Shown here in pieces: positions 16,337 to 24,661 of a DNA stretch of 33,581 nt. Both the position numbers and the translations under genes were made by a program. Under the pieces are notes generated by a model, which had not been told where the DNA came from, ran no database searches, and was given only the letters and a program-made list of their open reading frames with translations. The stretch's first letter is position 1, and every line of letters starts with the position of its first letter. The DNA comes from Muribaculaceae bacterium (GTDB lineage Bacteria; Bacteroidota; Bacteroidia; Bacteroidales; Muribaculaceae), in the NCBI GenBank assembly GCA_017964485.1, contig JAGCRW010000095.1:1-33581 (forward strand), written 5' to 3'.

Positions 16337-17443
16337 ATGCACAAATCGCCAGCAATTCTTTTCATACTGATGATTGTCACAGCCATCTTTACTGGTTGTG
16401 ACAGAACCCCTAATGGGGTAATCAATGAGAAGAAAATGGCGCATGTGCTTGCCGACTTTGCCAAGGCCGAGGTGCTGATTCAGCAAAATCCCGAACTCTT
16501 CCCCGATGATTCGTCAAAACAGTTGCTCAAGCAGTCAATTCTCAAGAAACATGACGCCGACTTGGCAATGTATGACTCTTCGCTCGTGTGGTATGGTCAC
16601 AACCTGAAAGTTTTTTCAGAGGTTCACGACAAGGCCATTCAAATTCTTGAAAAAGAGAACAATAACGGCGCGCCAGTGCACACAAGCACTCCTGGATTCA
16701 ACTATGCCGACAACCAAGAGAGTCACATCCGCCGCACGTTCCCGTCAACGGGCGACAGCGCCAACGTGTGGAAGGAGCCACAGCAATGGACCCTAACCAA
16801 CGCCATGCGCGACGGATATATAAAGTTTGACTATAGCCCCGACAATGATGTTCGCAAGGGCGACAAATATGCCTTGTGCTTCAAGATGATAAACTCAGGC
16901 AACTCCGTTACCATGCTCTTAGCAATCGACTACCATGATGGTTGCACATCCTATATCAACCGAACAGCACAGGCTAATGGGTGGCTAGAAAATGTCATTC
17001 AAGGTGACACATCAAAAGTCATCAAACGCATTTATGGTTTCATAAAATACAAGACACGCCCCCTCGGCATCACCTTCATCGACAGCACCTACTTGCTGCG
17101 AACTCACTTTAACCCGAGCAACTACAGCATTATCTCACAACGCATAGTGGGACCTAAGGCCATCATTGAAAGCCAAAAAGAGGAAGAGGCCAATAACGCC
17201 ACTCCTCCTACACCAAGTAACCAATCACAGGACATAAAGCCCTATACTGGGCAACCTCAACGGGGCAACACTCCTCCCGACTCCTATCCTGGACGGCCAG
17301 CAGGTACATACCCAGAAAGACCAACACCCGCTCAGGGAGCCGCCTATAAACCCAAACCTGGTCTCAACAAGTCATCATCACCAAAGCGTGATTTGAGACC
17401 TAACCCCAATGGTGCCCACTTACCACGGCCAACTGAAAAGTAG
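16337..17443 (+). CDS. DUF4296 lipoprotein with proline-rich C-terminus
   Basis: A 368-residue protein with a lipoprotein signal peptide whose lipobox is FTGC (Cys at about 21). The next ~85 residues match DUF4296 as I know it (MAHVLADFAKAEVLI, then LKKHDADLAMYDSSLVWYGHN), a Bacteroidales family without known function. A long middle region (about 120-285) is predicted mostly beta. The last ~80 residues are low-complexity and rich in proline, glycine and glutamine (SQDIKPYTGQPQRG and onward), which is unusual for the shorter typical family members. Following lspA in the same operon suits a lipoprotein. It converges on the DUF4298 gene with only two bases between stop codons and no terminator. 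Confidence 0.75.
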   Translation: MHKSPAILFILMIVTAIFTGCDRTPNGVINEKKMAHVLADFAKAEVLIQQNPELFPDDSSKQLLKQSILKKHDADLAMYDSSLVWYGHNLKVFSEVHDKAIQILEKENNNGAPVHTSTPGFNYADNQESHIRRTFPSTGDSANVWKEPQQWTLTNAMRDGYIKFDYSPDNDVRKGDKYALCFKMINSGNSVTMLLAIDYHDGCTSYINRTAQANGWLENVIQGDTSKVIKRIYGFIKYKTRPLGITFIDSTYLLRTHFNPSNYSIISQRIVGPKAIIESQKEEEANNATPPTPSNQSQDIKPYTGQPQRGNTPPDSYPGRPAGTYPERPTPAQGAAYKPKPGLNKSSSPKRDLRPNPNGAHLPRPTEK

Positions 17444-17445
17444 CA

Positions 17446-17760
17446 TCACTCATTACGCATGTGGGTGGCCACTAACTCCAGCATTTGGCAGTTGAGTTCT
17501 CGACTAGTGTCAACAACGTTCCAGATTCCGTCTTCGCTAAGCACTCCACACTTGAGGTCTTTTGGAAGTCGTCCTGCCTCGCTGTCATTGAAATCCTGCT
17601 GCCACTCATCACTGCAAAGATAGTCGTCGATAGTCTCTATCGACTCCATCGCCTCGGCATAAAGGTCAAGGGCATCGCTCAGCGCCTTTACTGCTTGAGA
17701 AGCCTTGTTCAAGTGCTCCTCCATAGTCTTTATTCTTTCAATCTGTTCCATGAGTAGCAT
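17446..17760 (-). CDS. DUF4298 family small protein
   Basis: A 104-residue cytoplasmic protein. The N-terminal half is a helical coiled coil (MEEHLNKASQAVKALSDALDLYAEAME), then DDYLCSDEWQQDFNDSEAGRLPKDLKCGVLSEDGIWNVV, which is the conserved DUF4298 core. Function is unknown. The first ATG at 17760 almost touches the stop of the preceding gene (one base apart), and an alternative ATG at 17748 matches the family start more closely. The two genes are likely co-translated. Its stop faces that of the DUF4296 gene. Confidence 0.75.
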   Translation of the reverse strand: MLLMEQIERIKTMEEHLNKASQAVKALSDALDLYAEAMESIETIDDYLCSDEWQQDFNDSEAGRLPKDLKCGVLSEDGIWNVVDTSRELNCQMLELVATHMRNE

Positions 17761-17761
17761 G

Positions 17762-18085
17762 TTATAATTGATTTATAATATTGTGAGCAAAGTCTAGCCG
17801 CAGCACCATTACAGGCGTGCCTGCGTGTGGCTGCGACACTTTCAGTTTTACGAGCCTTTGCTTCAATTGCTTGCGTGAGGCACTCTCGGCAAAAGCCTCC
17901 TCAACAAGGTGCAACTCGCTGTTGGCGGCCACACATAATGGTTGAGGAACATAGACGGTGTTGCCAAGTTCGCGGTCAAAAGGCAGAACAGAAATCAACC
18001 TACCATTATCATCTACTGTGGTGATGTGATTAACCAACTCCTCACCATCACCCAGAATAGTATAATTAGAAATAAATCGTTTCAT
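17762..18085 (-). CDS. Small protein of unknown function
   Basis: A 107-residue protein without signal peptide or membrane helix. The opening RFISNYTILGDGEELVNHITTVDDNGRLISVLPFD resembles the N-terminal beta-sandwich found in amidohydrolase-type metalloenzymes, but no metal-binding HxH or catalytic domain follows, and the rest (SRKQLKQRLVKLKVSQPHAG) does not match that fold to my eye. It may be a Bacteroidales-specific protein or a domain relic. It precedes the DUF4298 gene by one base, as a coupled pair. A terminator at 18105-18140 separates it from the kinase genes. Confidence 0.6.
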   Translation of the reverse strand: MKRFISNYTILGDGEELVNHITTVDDNGRLISVLPFDRELGNTVYVPQPLCVAANSELHLVEEAFAESASRKQLKQRLVKLKVSQPHAGTPVMVLRLDFAHNIINQL

Positions 18086-18104
18086 CTTCCAGTTTTTGGG
18101 TACT

Positions 18105-18140
18105 AAAAAGATGTCCTCAGGCCAATTAACTTGAGGACAT
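18105..18140 (-). terminator. Intrinsic terminator of the deoxynucleoside kinase operon
   Basis: On the minus strand ATGTCCTCA (18140-18132) pairs with TGAGGACAT (18119-18111), with a 12-base loop, then CTTTTT. It lies 18 bases past the kinase stop codon at 18158 and ahead of the small gene at 18085. Confidence 0.8.
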
Positions 18141-18157
18141 TAAACATTAGCAAATTA

Positions 18158-18778
18158 TCACATTATCGGGAACAAGCCGTAGAGGAGGCCATCGATGCGG
18201 TCGGTGACTTTGGCAAAATCTTCGGGGCGGTCGCCAAACTTGCAGTTATCGCCGTCGATAATGATGAGCTTGCCGTCATAGTCCTCTATCCACTTCTCGT
18301 AGAGCCGCTCAAGGCCCTGCAGATAATCAAGACGGATGGTCTGCTCATATTCGCGGCCTCGTTTCTGGATTTGCCCCACAAGGGTAGAGATACTTGAACG
18401 GATATAAATCATCAGGTCGGGTTTCTCGACCAGCGACATCATCAAGTTGAACAGATCCTGATAGGTCTCAAAATCGCGGTCGCTCATCTTGCCCTGATTG
18501 TGGAGATTGGGCGCGAAGATGCAGGCATCCTCAAAGATTGTGCGGTCCTGGATAATCACATCGCTGCTCTTGGAGATTTCTACCACGTCCTTGAAACGCT
18601 TGTTAAGGAAATAGATTTGAAGGTTAAACGACCACCGTTCCATATCGTCGTAGAAATCGGCGAGATAAGGGTTGTTGGTCACTGATTCAAAACGTGGCTC
18701 CCATCCGTAGTGCTCAGCGAGCATACGAGTCAAAGTGGTCTTGCCACAACCGATGTTTCCTGATATTGCTATATGCAT
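18158..18778 (-). CDS. Deoxynucleoside kinase (second of tandem pair)
   Basis: A 206-residue P-loop kinase of the dCK/dGK/dAK family that phosphorylates deoxynucleosides for nucleotide salvage. P-loop GNIGCGKTT is at residues 7-15. The substrate and catalytic region FNLQIYFLNKRF leads to QDRTIFEDACIF (DRT in place of the usual DRS), and the LID-like KRGREYEQ is near residue 139. It is about half identical by eye to its neighbour upstream; in Lactobacillus such a tandem pair encodes a dAK/dGK heterodimer. That arrangement is a possibility here, not shown. It lies 34 bases from the first kinase gene, in a heptamer-repeat spacer. Confidence 0.88.
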   Translation of the reverse strand: MHIAISGNIGCGKTTLTRMLAEHYGWEPRFESVTNNPYLADFYDDMERWSFNLQIYFLNKRFKDVVEISKSSDVIIQDRTIFEDACIFAPNLHNQGKMSDRDFETYQDLFNLMMSLVEKPDLMIYIRSSISTLVGQIQKRGREYEQTIRLDYLQGLERLYEKWIEDYDGKLIIIDGDNCKFGDRPEDFAKVTDRIDGLLYGLFPIM

Positions 18779-18785
18779 AACTTCT

Positions 18786-18820
18786 TAAGTGTTAAGTTTT
18801 AAGTGTCAATTGTTAAGTAT
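18786..18820 (+). repeat. TAAGTNT heptamer array (five units)
   Basis: Units TAAGTGT, TAAGTTT, TAAGTGT, CAATTGT, TAAGTAT fill the space between the two kinase genes and include the stop codon of the first. The same heptamer recurs at 7190-7210 and 31097-31145. Confidence 0.7.
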
Positions 18821-19463
18821 TAGTGCCCTCTAATCCCTCGTCTTTCATCGGGAAGAGACCATAGAGGATGCTGTCGATGCGGTTGGTGATACCTATAAAG
18901 TCTTCTCGGCGATTCTCAAAGTCGAGATTGTCTTTATCAACAATCATCACACGACCTTTGTAATGGTTGGTTATGAAATCCTCATAGCGACGATTGAGGT
19001 TGTCAAGATACTCAATCTGCATCGTCTGCTCATAGTCGCGTCCGCGCTTCTGGATATTTGCCACCAGATGTTCTACCGACGAGCGCAAGTAAATCATCAG
19101 GTCGGGCAGCTTCACAATAGAGAGCATGTGCTCAAAAAGCTCCATATAGGTTGCGAAATCACGCTCCGAGATGTTGCCCATGGCGCGGTTGTTGGCAACG
19201 AAGACATACACGCCCTCAAAAATTGAGCGGTCTTGAAGAATGGTGCCCTCCGACTGCGAGATTGCCAACAGGTCACGAAAGCGCTCCTTGAGGAAATACA
19301 CCTCAAGGTTGAACGACCACCGCTGGATGTCGTGGTAATAATCTTCTAGATATGGATTGTGTGCCACCGACTCATAGCGTGGAGTCCACCCATAATGCTG
19401 CGCCAGCAGGCGCGTGAGCGTTGACTTTCCTGAACCAATATTTCCGGCTATGACGATGTGCAT
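18813..19463 (-). CDS. Deoxynucleoside kinase (first of tandem pair)
   Basis: A 216-residue paralogue of the downstream kinase. P-loop GNIGSGKST at residues 7-15, then FNLEVYFLKERF, QDRSIFEGVYVF and LID KRGRDYEQ, all family hallmarks. I place the start at ATG 19463 (MHIVIAGNIG), because an upstream in-frame ATG at 19499 would lie above the promoter -7 box at 19496-19489. The C-terminus extends slightly past the paralogue's (KDEGLEGTNT). Conservation of every motif indicates that both copies are active, perhaps with different purine or pyrimidine preference. Confidence 0.88.
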   Translation of the reverse strand: MHIVIAGNIGSGKSTLTRLLAQHYGWTPRYESVAHNPYLEDYYHDIQRWSFNLEVYFLKERFRDLLAISQSEGTILQDRSIFEGVYVFVANNRAMGNISERDFATYMELFEHMLSIVKLPDLMIYLRSSVEHLVANIQKRGRDYEQTMQIEYLDNLNRRYEDFITNHYKGRVMIVDKDNLDFENRREDFIGITNRIDSILYGLFPMKDEGLEGTNT

Positions 19464-19488
19464 GAGGCGAGCAGTTTTATCTCGTTTG

Positions 19489-19496
19489 CAAAAATA
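19489..19496 (-). promoter_or_regulatory. -7 box for the deoxynucleoside kinase operon
   Basis: On the minus strand TATTTTTG fits TAnnTTTG and sits 26 bases upstream of ATG 19463. It fixes the start-codon choice for the kinase gene. Confidence 0.6.
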
Positions 19497-19573
19497 CAAA
19501 TTTCTTGGGAACTATCCTAACGAAAACACGATTTTTTATTAACCATTTTTCTTGGCACATGAATGTGACTAGC

Positions 19574-19655
19574 TCCCCCTCTAAGATAGAGCGGGTTATG
19601 TGAAATATGAAAAGGATTTGGTAATAAATTAGTATACCCTCCTTAGAGAGGTGAC
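19574..19655. repeat. Decayed CCTCTAAG/CTTAGAGAGG palindromic repeat
   Basis: CCTCTAAG (19578-19585) and CTTAGAGAGG (19642-19651) are inverted relative to each other and surround an AT-rich core. It resembles the dispersed Bacteroidetes intergenic repeats built on that motif. No coding role is evident. Confidence 0.35.
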
Positions 19656-19722
19656 AAAAAAAATGAGAGTGCCATCACCAGCGCAACGGTACTCTCAATT
19701 TGATAATATCAATTCTAAAAAA

Positions 19723-20244
19723 TTAGAAGTCAGGAGCAGGATCAAAAGTCATTTCATTGCCACCCTCATCGGCAAGCACCAGTTTTTCGTTGCTCACCGA
19801 AACGACCTTCATATTGTTCATGTCAGGAAGCATACCAAGCAGTTGTTTTGTCAATTCGGGCTTCTGTTTCTCAAGTTCTGGCTTGAGCATAGAGTCCATC
19901 ATTTTCTTGGTTGCATCATCGACGCCTGCAATTTCATAGCCAATTTCAGTTTCAGCGTTGTCTCTATCAAATATTACATTCAAGTCCTTATCGTTAAGAG
20001 TATAGGTTCCTGGCATCATAACAGTCATTTGGATTGTCATTTTCATGCCACTACCTAAATCTTCGGTTTCATCAAAAGCCATCGCCAAAACGCAAGTTCC
20101 ATCGGTTTTAAAATTGATAACAAGTCCCGATTCCACATCTTCAATAGGCAACACAGTCATCCAAGCATTGCTGGTAAGGCTCTGAGCATTAATCACCACT
20201 GCCGACACAAGCATCAGCATCAATGTAAAAAATGTTTTCTTCAT
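19723..20244 (-). CDS. Exported protein of unknown function
   Basis: A 173-residue protein with signal peptide MKKTFFTLMLMLVSAVVINAQ (start at 20244, after a 10-codon in-frame extension that would spoil the signal). The mature part alternates strands, SNAWMTVLP, GLVINFKTDGTCVLAMAFD and MMPGTYTLNDKDLNVIFDR, as in lipocalin-like Bacteroidales proteins, then a helical segment rich in lysine and glutamate (residues about 120-145), then strands. I cannot assign a family or function. It stands alone between the kinase operon and mlaF. No clean promoter match was found upstream. Confidence 0.65.
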   Translation of the reverse strand: MKKTFFTLMLMLVSAVVINAQSLTSNAWMTVLPIEDVESGLVINFKTDGTCVLAMAFDETEDLGSGMKMTIQMTVMMPGTYTLNDKDLNVIFDRDNAETEIGYEIAGVDDATKKMMDSMLKPELEKQKPELTKQLLGMLPDMNNMKVVSVSNEKLVLADEGGNEMTFDPAPDF

Positions 20245-20324
20245 AAAATCACAATAAAAAATATGTTTAGTCAATAAAATATATTTCGAAAATATTAGAT
20301 GATTTTCAGTGATAAAGGTTTAAT

Positions 20325-21128
20325 TCACTTTTGTGTAATTCTCGTGGGCTTGTAGCCGTGCTTGAGGCGATATTTGCGCACATCGGCAAAGAGGTCGGTT
20401 GCATAGACAAAATTGTTGAGGTTCTCATTGTCAACATTATAGATCTCGTCTTTGTTGCCAACCCATCCCACATGGCCCTTGTAGATGAACACTATGTTCT
20501 CGCCAATACCCATCACTGAGTTCATGTCGTGTGTGTTGATGATGGTAGTAATGCCAAACTCGTGAGTGATGTCAAAGAGCAGTTCATCAATCACAATCGA
20601 CGTCTTTGGGTCAAGGCCCGAGTTAGGCTCGTCACAGAACAAATATTTTGGATTCAAGGCGATGGCGCGGGCAATGGCGCAACGCTTCTGCATACCGCCA
20701 CTCAACTCGCTTGGATACTTGTTCTCGCTGCCAGTGAGGTTCACGCGGTCAATACAGAACTGGGCGCGCTCGCGCTGCTCGGCGGCAGTCATCTTGGAGA
20801 ACATCTTCAAAGGAAATATCACATTGCCCATCACCGTCTCGCTGTCAAAGAGCGCCGAGCCCTGAAACAGCATGCCAATCTCTTTGCGCAGCTCTTTCAT
20901 CTGCTTTGTGTCAAACTTAGTGATGTCGCGGCCGTCATATAGAATCTCGCCACTATCGGGTTTGAACAGTCCCACCAAGTTCTTTACCAGCACCGTCTTT
21001 CCCGAGCCGCTCTGACCAATGATCAAGTTTACCTTGCCGTCATAGAACTTGGCGTTGATGCCAAAAAGCACCTGCCTCTTGCCACCATCCTCGTCAAACG
21101 ACTTCTCAACGTTCTTAACTTCTATCAT
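20325..21128 (-). CDS. mlaF: MlaF-like ABC transporter ATP-binding protein
   Basis: A 267-residue ATPase of the MCE/Mla lipid transporter type. Walker A GQSGSGKT (residues about 38-45), signature LSGGMQKR, Walker B YLFCDEPNSGLDP and H-loop INTHD are all intact. With MlaE it powers phospholipid movement between inner and outer membranes. It follows mlaE by 25 bases. The substrate-binding MCE protein MlaD is not encoded here. The C-terminus (TDLFADVRKYRLKHGYKPTRI) extends past the nucleotide-binding domain. Confidence 0.92.
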   Translation of the reverse strand: MIEVKNVEKSFDEDGGKRQVLFGINAKFYDGKVNLIIGQSGSGKTVLVKNLVGLFKPDSGEILYDGRDITKFDTKQMKELRKEIGMLFQGSALFDSETVMGNVIFPLKMFSKMTAAEQRERAQFCIDRVNLTGSENKYPSELSGGMQKRCAIARAIALNPKYLFCDEPNSGLDPKTSIVIDELLFDITHEFGITTIINTHDMNSVMGIGENIVFIYKGHVGWVGNKDEIYNVDNENLNNFVYATDLFADVRKYRLKHGYKPTRITQK

Positions 21129-21153
21129 AGTTGTTTGAAATCTTCAATAATTA

Positions 21154-21903
21154 TTACATCATAAGCAACTTGGTCAACAACACGTCGGTTAGCAGAATCA
21201 TGATGTTGCTCATCACCACGGCGTCGGTACTAGCCTTACCAACCTCGATTGAGCCGCCCTTCACGGTGTAGCCATAGAACGACGAAATGCTAGAGATGAT
21301 AAAGGCGAAGAACAGCGATTTTATCAAGGCAAACCACACATACCACTCAATAAAGAGCGTCTGAATACCAAATATATAGGTGTCGGTGTCGATAATTCCC
21401 GTTATCACGCATATCAGGAATCCACCGAATAGACTCGTGACCATACATATAATAACCAGGAAAGGCATAATGGTAACCAGGCCTGTTATCTTGGGCATAA
21501 TCAGGTAATTGGCACTGTTGATTCCCATGATATCGAGGGCATCAATCTGCTCGGTCACACGCATCGTACCTATCTCGCTGGCGATGTTACTGCCAATCTT
21601 TCCCGAGAGAATAAGACACAAAATTGATGACGAGAACTCCAGCAGGATAATCTCGCGTGTGGTCAAGCCCACCGTGTAACGTGGCAGCAGGGGGTTGCTG
21701 ATATTGAGTTTAATAAGAAGAGTACACAACGCACCAATAAACAGCGACACAATCAAAATCAAGGGAATGGAGTCGATGCCCAGCTTATATATCTCTGCCA
21801 TATAGCGCTTGAAGAACTCCCTCCACTTGTCGGGAATGCCGATGCTTCGCCACATCAACGCGCAATAGGAACCTAATTTCTCAAATGACTTTAAGAGGAC
21901 CAT
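21154..21903 (-). CDS. mlaE: MlaE-like ABC transporter permease
   Basis: A 249-residue integral membrane permease of the MlaE family. Helices span about 44-66, 80-105, 145-170, 188-210 and 228-246. The conserved EIGTMRVTEQIDALDIMGIN (cytoplasmic coupling loop, about 120-140) is diagnostic. It forms the membrane channel of the Mla phospholipid system together with MlaF. It lies first in the operon, with two near-identical tandem promoters upstream at 21974-21944 and 22057-22026. Confidence 0.93.
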   Translation of the reverse strand: MVLLKSFEKLGSYCALMWRSIGIPDKWREFFKRYMAEIYKLGIDSIPLILIVSLFIGALCTLLIKLNISNPLLPRYTVGLTTREIILLEFSSSILCLILSGKIGSNIASEIGTMRVTEQIDALDIMGINSANYLIMPKITGLVTIMPFLVIICMVTSLFGGFLICVITGIIDTDTYIFGIQTLFIEWYVWFALIKSLFFAFIISSISSFYGYTVKGGSIEVGKASTDAVVMSNIMILLTDVLLTKLLMM

Positions 21904-21943
21904 AAATGATGGAATATATCTCTGTGGTTTTTTAATTAATCGG

Positions 21944-21987
21944 CAAAATTAGTGCAAGTTGAGAGAAATACAAAATGAAAAGCGAAG
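21944..21987 (-). promoter_or_regulatory. Promoter-bearing repeat, copy A (mlaEF P1)
   Basis: On the minus strand TTTG (21974-21971), a 19-base spacer and TAATTTTG (21951-21944) form a close match to consensus. The 44-bp block beginning CTTCGCTTTT is also found near 24,662. Its 25-bp core is repeated exactly in copy B. Confidence 0.75.
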
Positions 21988-22025
21988 ATTTTCATTTTTA
22001 TTGCCGAAACGCAGCCTAATTTATC

Positions 22026-22057
22026 CAAAATTAGTGCAAGTTGAGAGAAAAATCAAA
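22026..22057 (-). promoter_or_regulatory. Promoter-bearing repeat, copy B (mlaEF P2)
   Basis: TTTG (22057-22054), a 20-base spacer and TAATTTTG (22033-22026) on the minus strand. The 25 bases 22026-22050 are identical to 21944-21968, so mlaEF has two promoters 82 bases apart sharing a spacer. Confidence 0.75.
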
Positions 22058-22060
22058 TTT

Positions 22061-22093
22061 TTTGGAGTTTTTTGGGAAAAAGCACTACTTTTG
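22061..22093 (+). promoter_or_regulatory. Promoter of the outer-membrane protein gene at 22115
   Basis: TTTG (22061-22064), a 21-base spacer and TACTTTTG (22086-22093) on the plus strand, 21 bases ahead of the ATG. It is back to back with mlaEF promoter copy B. Confidence 0.65.
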
Positions 22094-22114
22094 TAGAAAC
22101 AAACTATCTAAAAG

Positions 22115-22732
22115 ATGAAAACTAAAGTATTATCAATATTTTTTATTGCGACCGTTTTGTGCTGTGCGCCAATGGCTCAAGCACAGGATTATGACTCCAA
22201 CGATGAGCCAAAGAATGAGTTGGCAGTAGGCTATGGTGCCGTAAACTCGTCGAGTGTGCTCGATGTCTTTGTTGATGTGGTTAGCGCTATGTTTGGCGCA
22301 CGTTATCAGAACAAGAGTTTCGTTGGACCTTTCTCTGCCGAGTATTTTTACCATGTGAGTCCATTGGTGGGAGTGGGCGGCATTGGCGTGTATAATCACC
22401 ACAGTCAGGACGTTTTGCAGGACGAGGAAGTCACTGGCAAGCGCAAGAGCAACTATTTCACCATTATGCCAGCGGTAAAATTCAACTGGCTGCGCAAGCA
22501 GCATTGGGGCATGTACTCAAAACTTGGCGCAGGATATACTCATGGCGAGTTTACCACTACAGGCAAAGATTCCAACGGCGCTTTCACCAAGGAGAACGTC
22601 GGCAACGATTTCTTCAATTTCCAAGTCTCGCTGGTAGGTGTTGAGGCAGGTAACCGCAATGTGCGAGGATTTGCTGAACTAGGTTTCGGCGAGCAGGGTT
22701 TTGTCCATGGCGGACTGCGTTTCCGCTTCTAA
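22115..22732 (+). CDS. Outer-membrane beta-barrel protein
   Basis: A 205-residue protein with a signal peptide (residues 1-23, ending QAQ) and a beta-strand pattern ending in the aromatic FVHGGLRFRF, as in small Bacteroidetes barrels inserted by BamA. Strand alternation is visible in ELAVGYGAVN, SAEYFYHVSPLVGVGGIGVY, YSKLGAGYTHGEFTT and GFAELGFGEQ. Function not identifiable from sequence. It is transcribed divergently from mlaEF and is followed after three bases by the DUF2284 gene. Confidence 0.75.
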   Translation: MKTKVLSIFFIATVLCCAPMAQAQDYDSNDEPKNELAVGYGAVNSSSVLDVFVDVVSAMFGARYQNKSFVGPFSAEYFYHVSPLVGVGGIGVYNHHSQDVLQDEEVTGKRKSNYFTIMPAVKFNWLRKQHWGMYSKLGAGYTHGEFTTTGKDSNGAFTKENVGNDFFNFQVSLVGVEAGNRNVRGFAELGFGEQGFVHGGLRFRF

Positions 22733-22735
22733 AAA

Positions 22736-23296
22736 ATGCCTTTGATGAACAACGAGAAGAAATATGACGTAGAGGAGGTTGTTGCTGAAGTTGACCGCGA
22801 ACGCTATGTGCGTGAGTTTAGGGACGTGGCGACCTTTGAGGCTTGCTGCCAACAATGCCCAAACTATGGCAAGCGCTGGGGTTGTCCGCCATTTGACCAC
22901 GACACGTTACAGGACTTGATGCCCTATAATAAAGTGATGATAATTGGCTTGAAAATCACCCCTCACGACAGCAAAATGCCTATGGAGCAGGTCTATGATT
23001 TGATGCATCCAGAGCTAGAACGCATGAACAAGCGTCTACTAACGCTGGAAGATGAGAAGAATGGACTGGCGTTTGGTTTCGTGGGCAAGTGTCCCTATTG
23101 CAATGGTGCGACATGTGCACGTCAACAGGGCAAGCCATGCCGTCACCCCGATGTGGTGCGTCCTTCGTTAGAGGCCTATGGTTTCAACGTGTCAAAGACT
23201 GCAAGCGAATTGCTCGGCATCGACATGGTGTGGAGTAAAGACAAGAATATTCCTCGTTACCTCACTCTGGTGTGCGGACTTTTCTTCAATGCATAA
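22736..23296 (+). CDS. DUF2284 cysteine-rich metal-binding protein
   Basis: A 186-residue cytoplasmic protein. Cysteine motifs CCQQCPNYGKRWGCPPF (about residues 37-53) and CPYCNGATCARQQGKPCRHP (about 118-137) match DUF2284, predicted to bind metal or an iron-sulfur cluster. FNVSKTASELLG and CGLFFNA close it. Biochemical role unknown. It follows the barrel gene closely, so they are probably co-transcribed. The second in-frame ATG (MNNEKKY, 22745) is an equally good start. Confidence 0.85.
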   Translation: MPLMNNEKKYDVEEVVAEVDRERYVREFRDVATFEACCQQCPNYGKRWGCPPFDHDTLQDLMPYNKVMIIGLKITPHDSKMPMEQVYDLMHPELERMNKRLLTLEDEKNGLAFGFVGKCPYCNGATCARQQGKPCRHPDVVRPSLEAYGFNVSKTASELLGIDMVWSKDKNIPRYLTLVCGLFFNA

Positions 23297-23342
23297 TCAT
23301 CAATTCAGTAATTAGTTTTAATTCGTATCATTAGTGCGCTTA

Positions 23343-24380
23343 ATGACTATTGACGAGAAATACATGCTGAGGGCGTTGCAGCTTGCACGACAAGGAGGGG
23401 AACACACCTCACCCAACCCCATGGTGGGTGCCGTGGTGGTACATGAGGGCAGAATAATAGGTGAGGGATTTCACCGCTGCTGCGGCAAAGCACATGCCGA
23501 GGTCAACGCAATTGCCAGCGTGCACAACCAGTCGCTGCTGCCAGCAAGCACTATTTTTGTCACTCTTGAACCATGTTCGCATTACGGCAAAACGCCACCG
23601 TGCGCCAAACTCCTGATAGAGAAGAATATCAAAAGAGTTGTGGTGGGCACACTTGACCCTTTTGAAAAGGTTAGTGGCCGTGGTGTGGCGATGCTGCGAG
23701 AGGCTGGCATTGAAGTGGAGGTTGGCGTGCTTGAACGTGAATGCCGTGAACTTAACAAGCGCTTTTTCACAGCCCACACCACAGGCTTGCCGTGGGTACT
23801 GCTTAAGTGGGCGCAGAGTGCCGATGGTTTCCTTGCCAACGAGATAGGTGCCATTAAGTTCTGCACTCCTTTAACTCAAGCGCTTATGCATCGCGAGCGC
23901 TCAATGGTCGATGTCATCATAGTGGGGGCAAATACCGTGCGTGTCGACAATCCATCGCTCACAGTGCGCCACTGGAGTGGCTCGTCGCCATTACGTGTGG
24001 TACTCGACCGCCACTTGTCTATTCCACCAAGCTTACGCTTGCTGAACGATGGCAGCAAAACACTGATTTACAATGATAAAAAGGAAGGCATAGAAGGCAA
24101 CGTGGAATGGGTAAAACTTAACACCAGTGAGCCGCACGGGTGGCTGTGTAACCTATACCACCGCGGTATTACCAGCGTGATGGTAGAAGGAGGCGCCAAT
24201 GTGCTACAACAGATGCTTGACGCTGGCACATGGAACGAGCTGCGCATAGAGATCGCCCCTATCTTTTTAGAGAAAGGACTCAAAGCTCCAACAGTGGATT
24301 TCTCCAATGCCACTAGCCAAGAAATTGATGGTAACACTATATTTAGAATGGCCAATTCTGATGTGTTGAATAGATTATAG
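23343..24380 (+). CDS. ribD: Bifunctional riboflavin biosynthesis deaminase/reductase
   Basis: A 345-residue RibD. The N-terminal cytidine-deaminase-like domain has HAEVNAI (residues 51-57) and PCSHYGKTPPC (77-87) as zinc ligands and Glu53 as catalyst; it deaminates the pyrimidine intermediate from GTP cyclohydrolase II. The C-terminal NADPH-dependent reductase domain (about 150-345) carries WAQSADGF, IVGANTVRVDNPSL, VMVEGGANVLQ. I chose ATG 23343 over the upstream GTG at 23334. No other riboflavin gene is adjacent. The 361-base gap after it holds repeats and a possible promoter. Confidence 0.95.
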   Translation: MTIDEKYMLRALQLARQGGEHTSPNPMVGAVVVHEGRIIGEGFHRCCGKAHAEVNAIASVHNQSLLPASTIFVTLEPCSHYGKTPPCAKLLIEKNIKRVVVGTLDPFEKVSGRGVAMLREAGIEVEVGVLERECRELNKRFFTAHTTGLPWVLLKWAQSADGFLANEIGAIKFCTPLTQALMHRERSMVDVIIVGANTVRVDNPSLTVRHWSGSSPLRVVLDRHLSIPPSLRLLNDGSKTLIYNDKKEGIEGNVEWVKLNTSEPHGWLCNLYHRGITSVMVEGGANVLQQMLDAGTWNELRIEIAPIFLEKGLKAPTVDFSNATSQEIDGNTIFRMANSDVLNRL

Positions 24381-24567
24381 TATTATGCATCTTCGTTAAA
24401 AAGGTGTAAAAAATGGACTTTTGCCTTTTATTATCTTAATTAAAGAGTGTGTATTGGTATATTAATACTAATTTTACACGCTTAAAACGGGTATTGAGCA
24501 AGAAAGTTGACAATAATTGCTTCAAAATGCCCTGATTTCGCTTGTTTTGATAAAAATGCGATTGTAG

Positions 24568-24587
24568 GGACGAGACCTGTCTCGTCC
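24568..24587. repeat. Palindromic GGACGAGA/TCTCGTCC intergenic repeat
   Basis: An 8-bp perfect stem with a CCTG loop, in the context TTGTAGGGACGAGA. A related TTGTGGGGACAAG occurs on the minus strand near 32,920. Such palindromes are frequent between genes in Bacteroidales. Confidence 0.6.
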
Positions 24588-24661
24588 GATGCCTTACTCA
24601 AAACTTTGCGAGAGTGAGCATTTTATTTAAATTAGGCTACACATCTGAAAAAAACAAAAAA

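Noticed and set aside
18158-19463. Kinase pair as a toxin or phage-defence module
   Set aside because: All catalytic motifs of deoxynucleoside kinases are present and tandem copies are normal for nucleotide salvage.
19464-19499. A 12-codon N-terminal extension of the first deoxynucleoside kinase
   Set aside because: It overlaps the -7 promoter box and precedes the P-loop start typical of the family; ATG 19463 is preferred.
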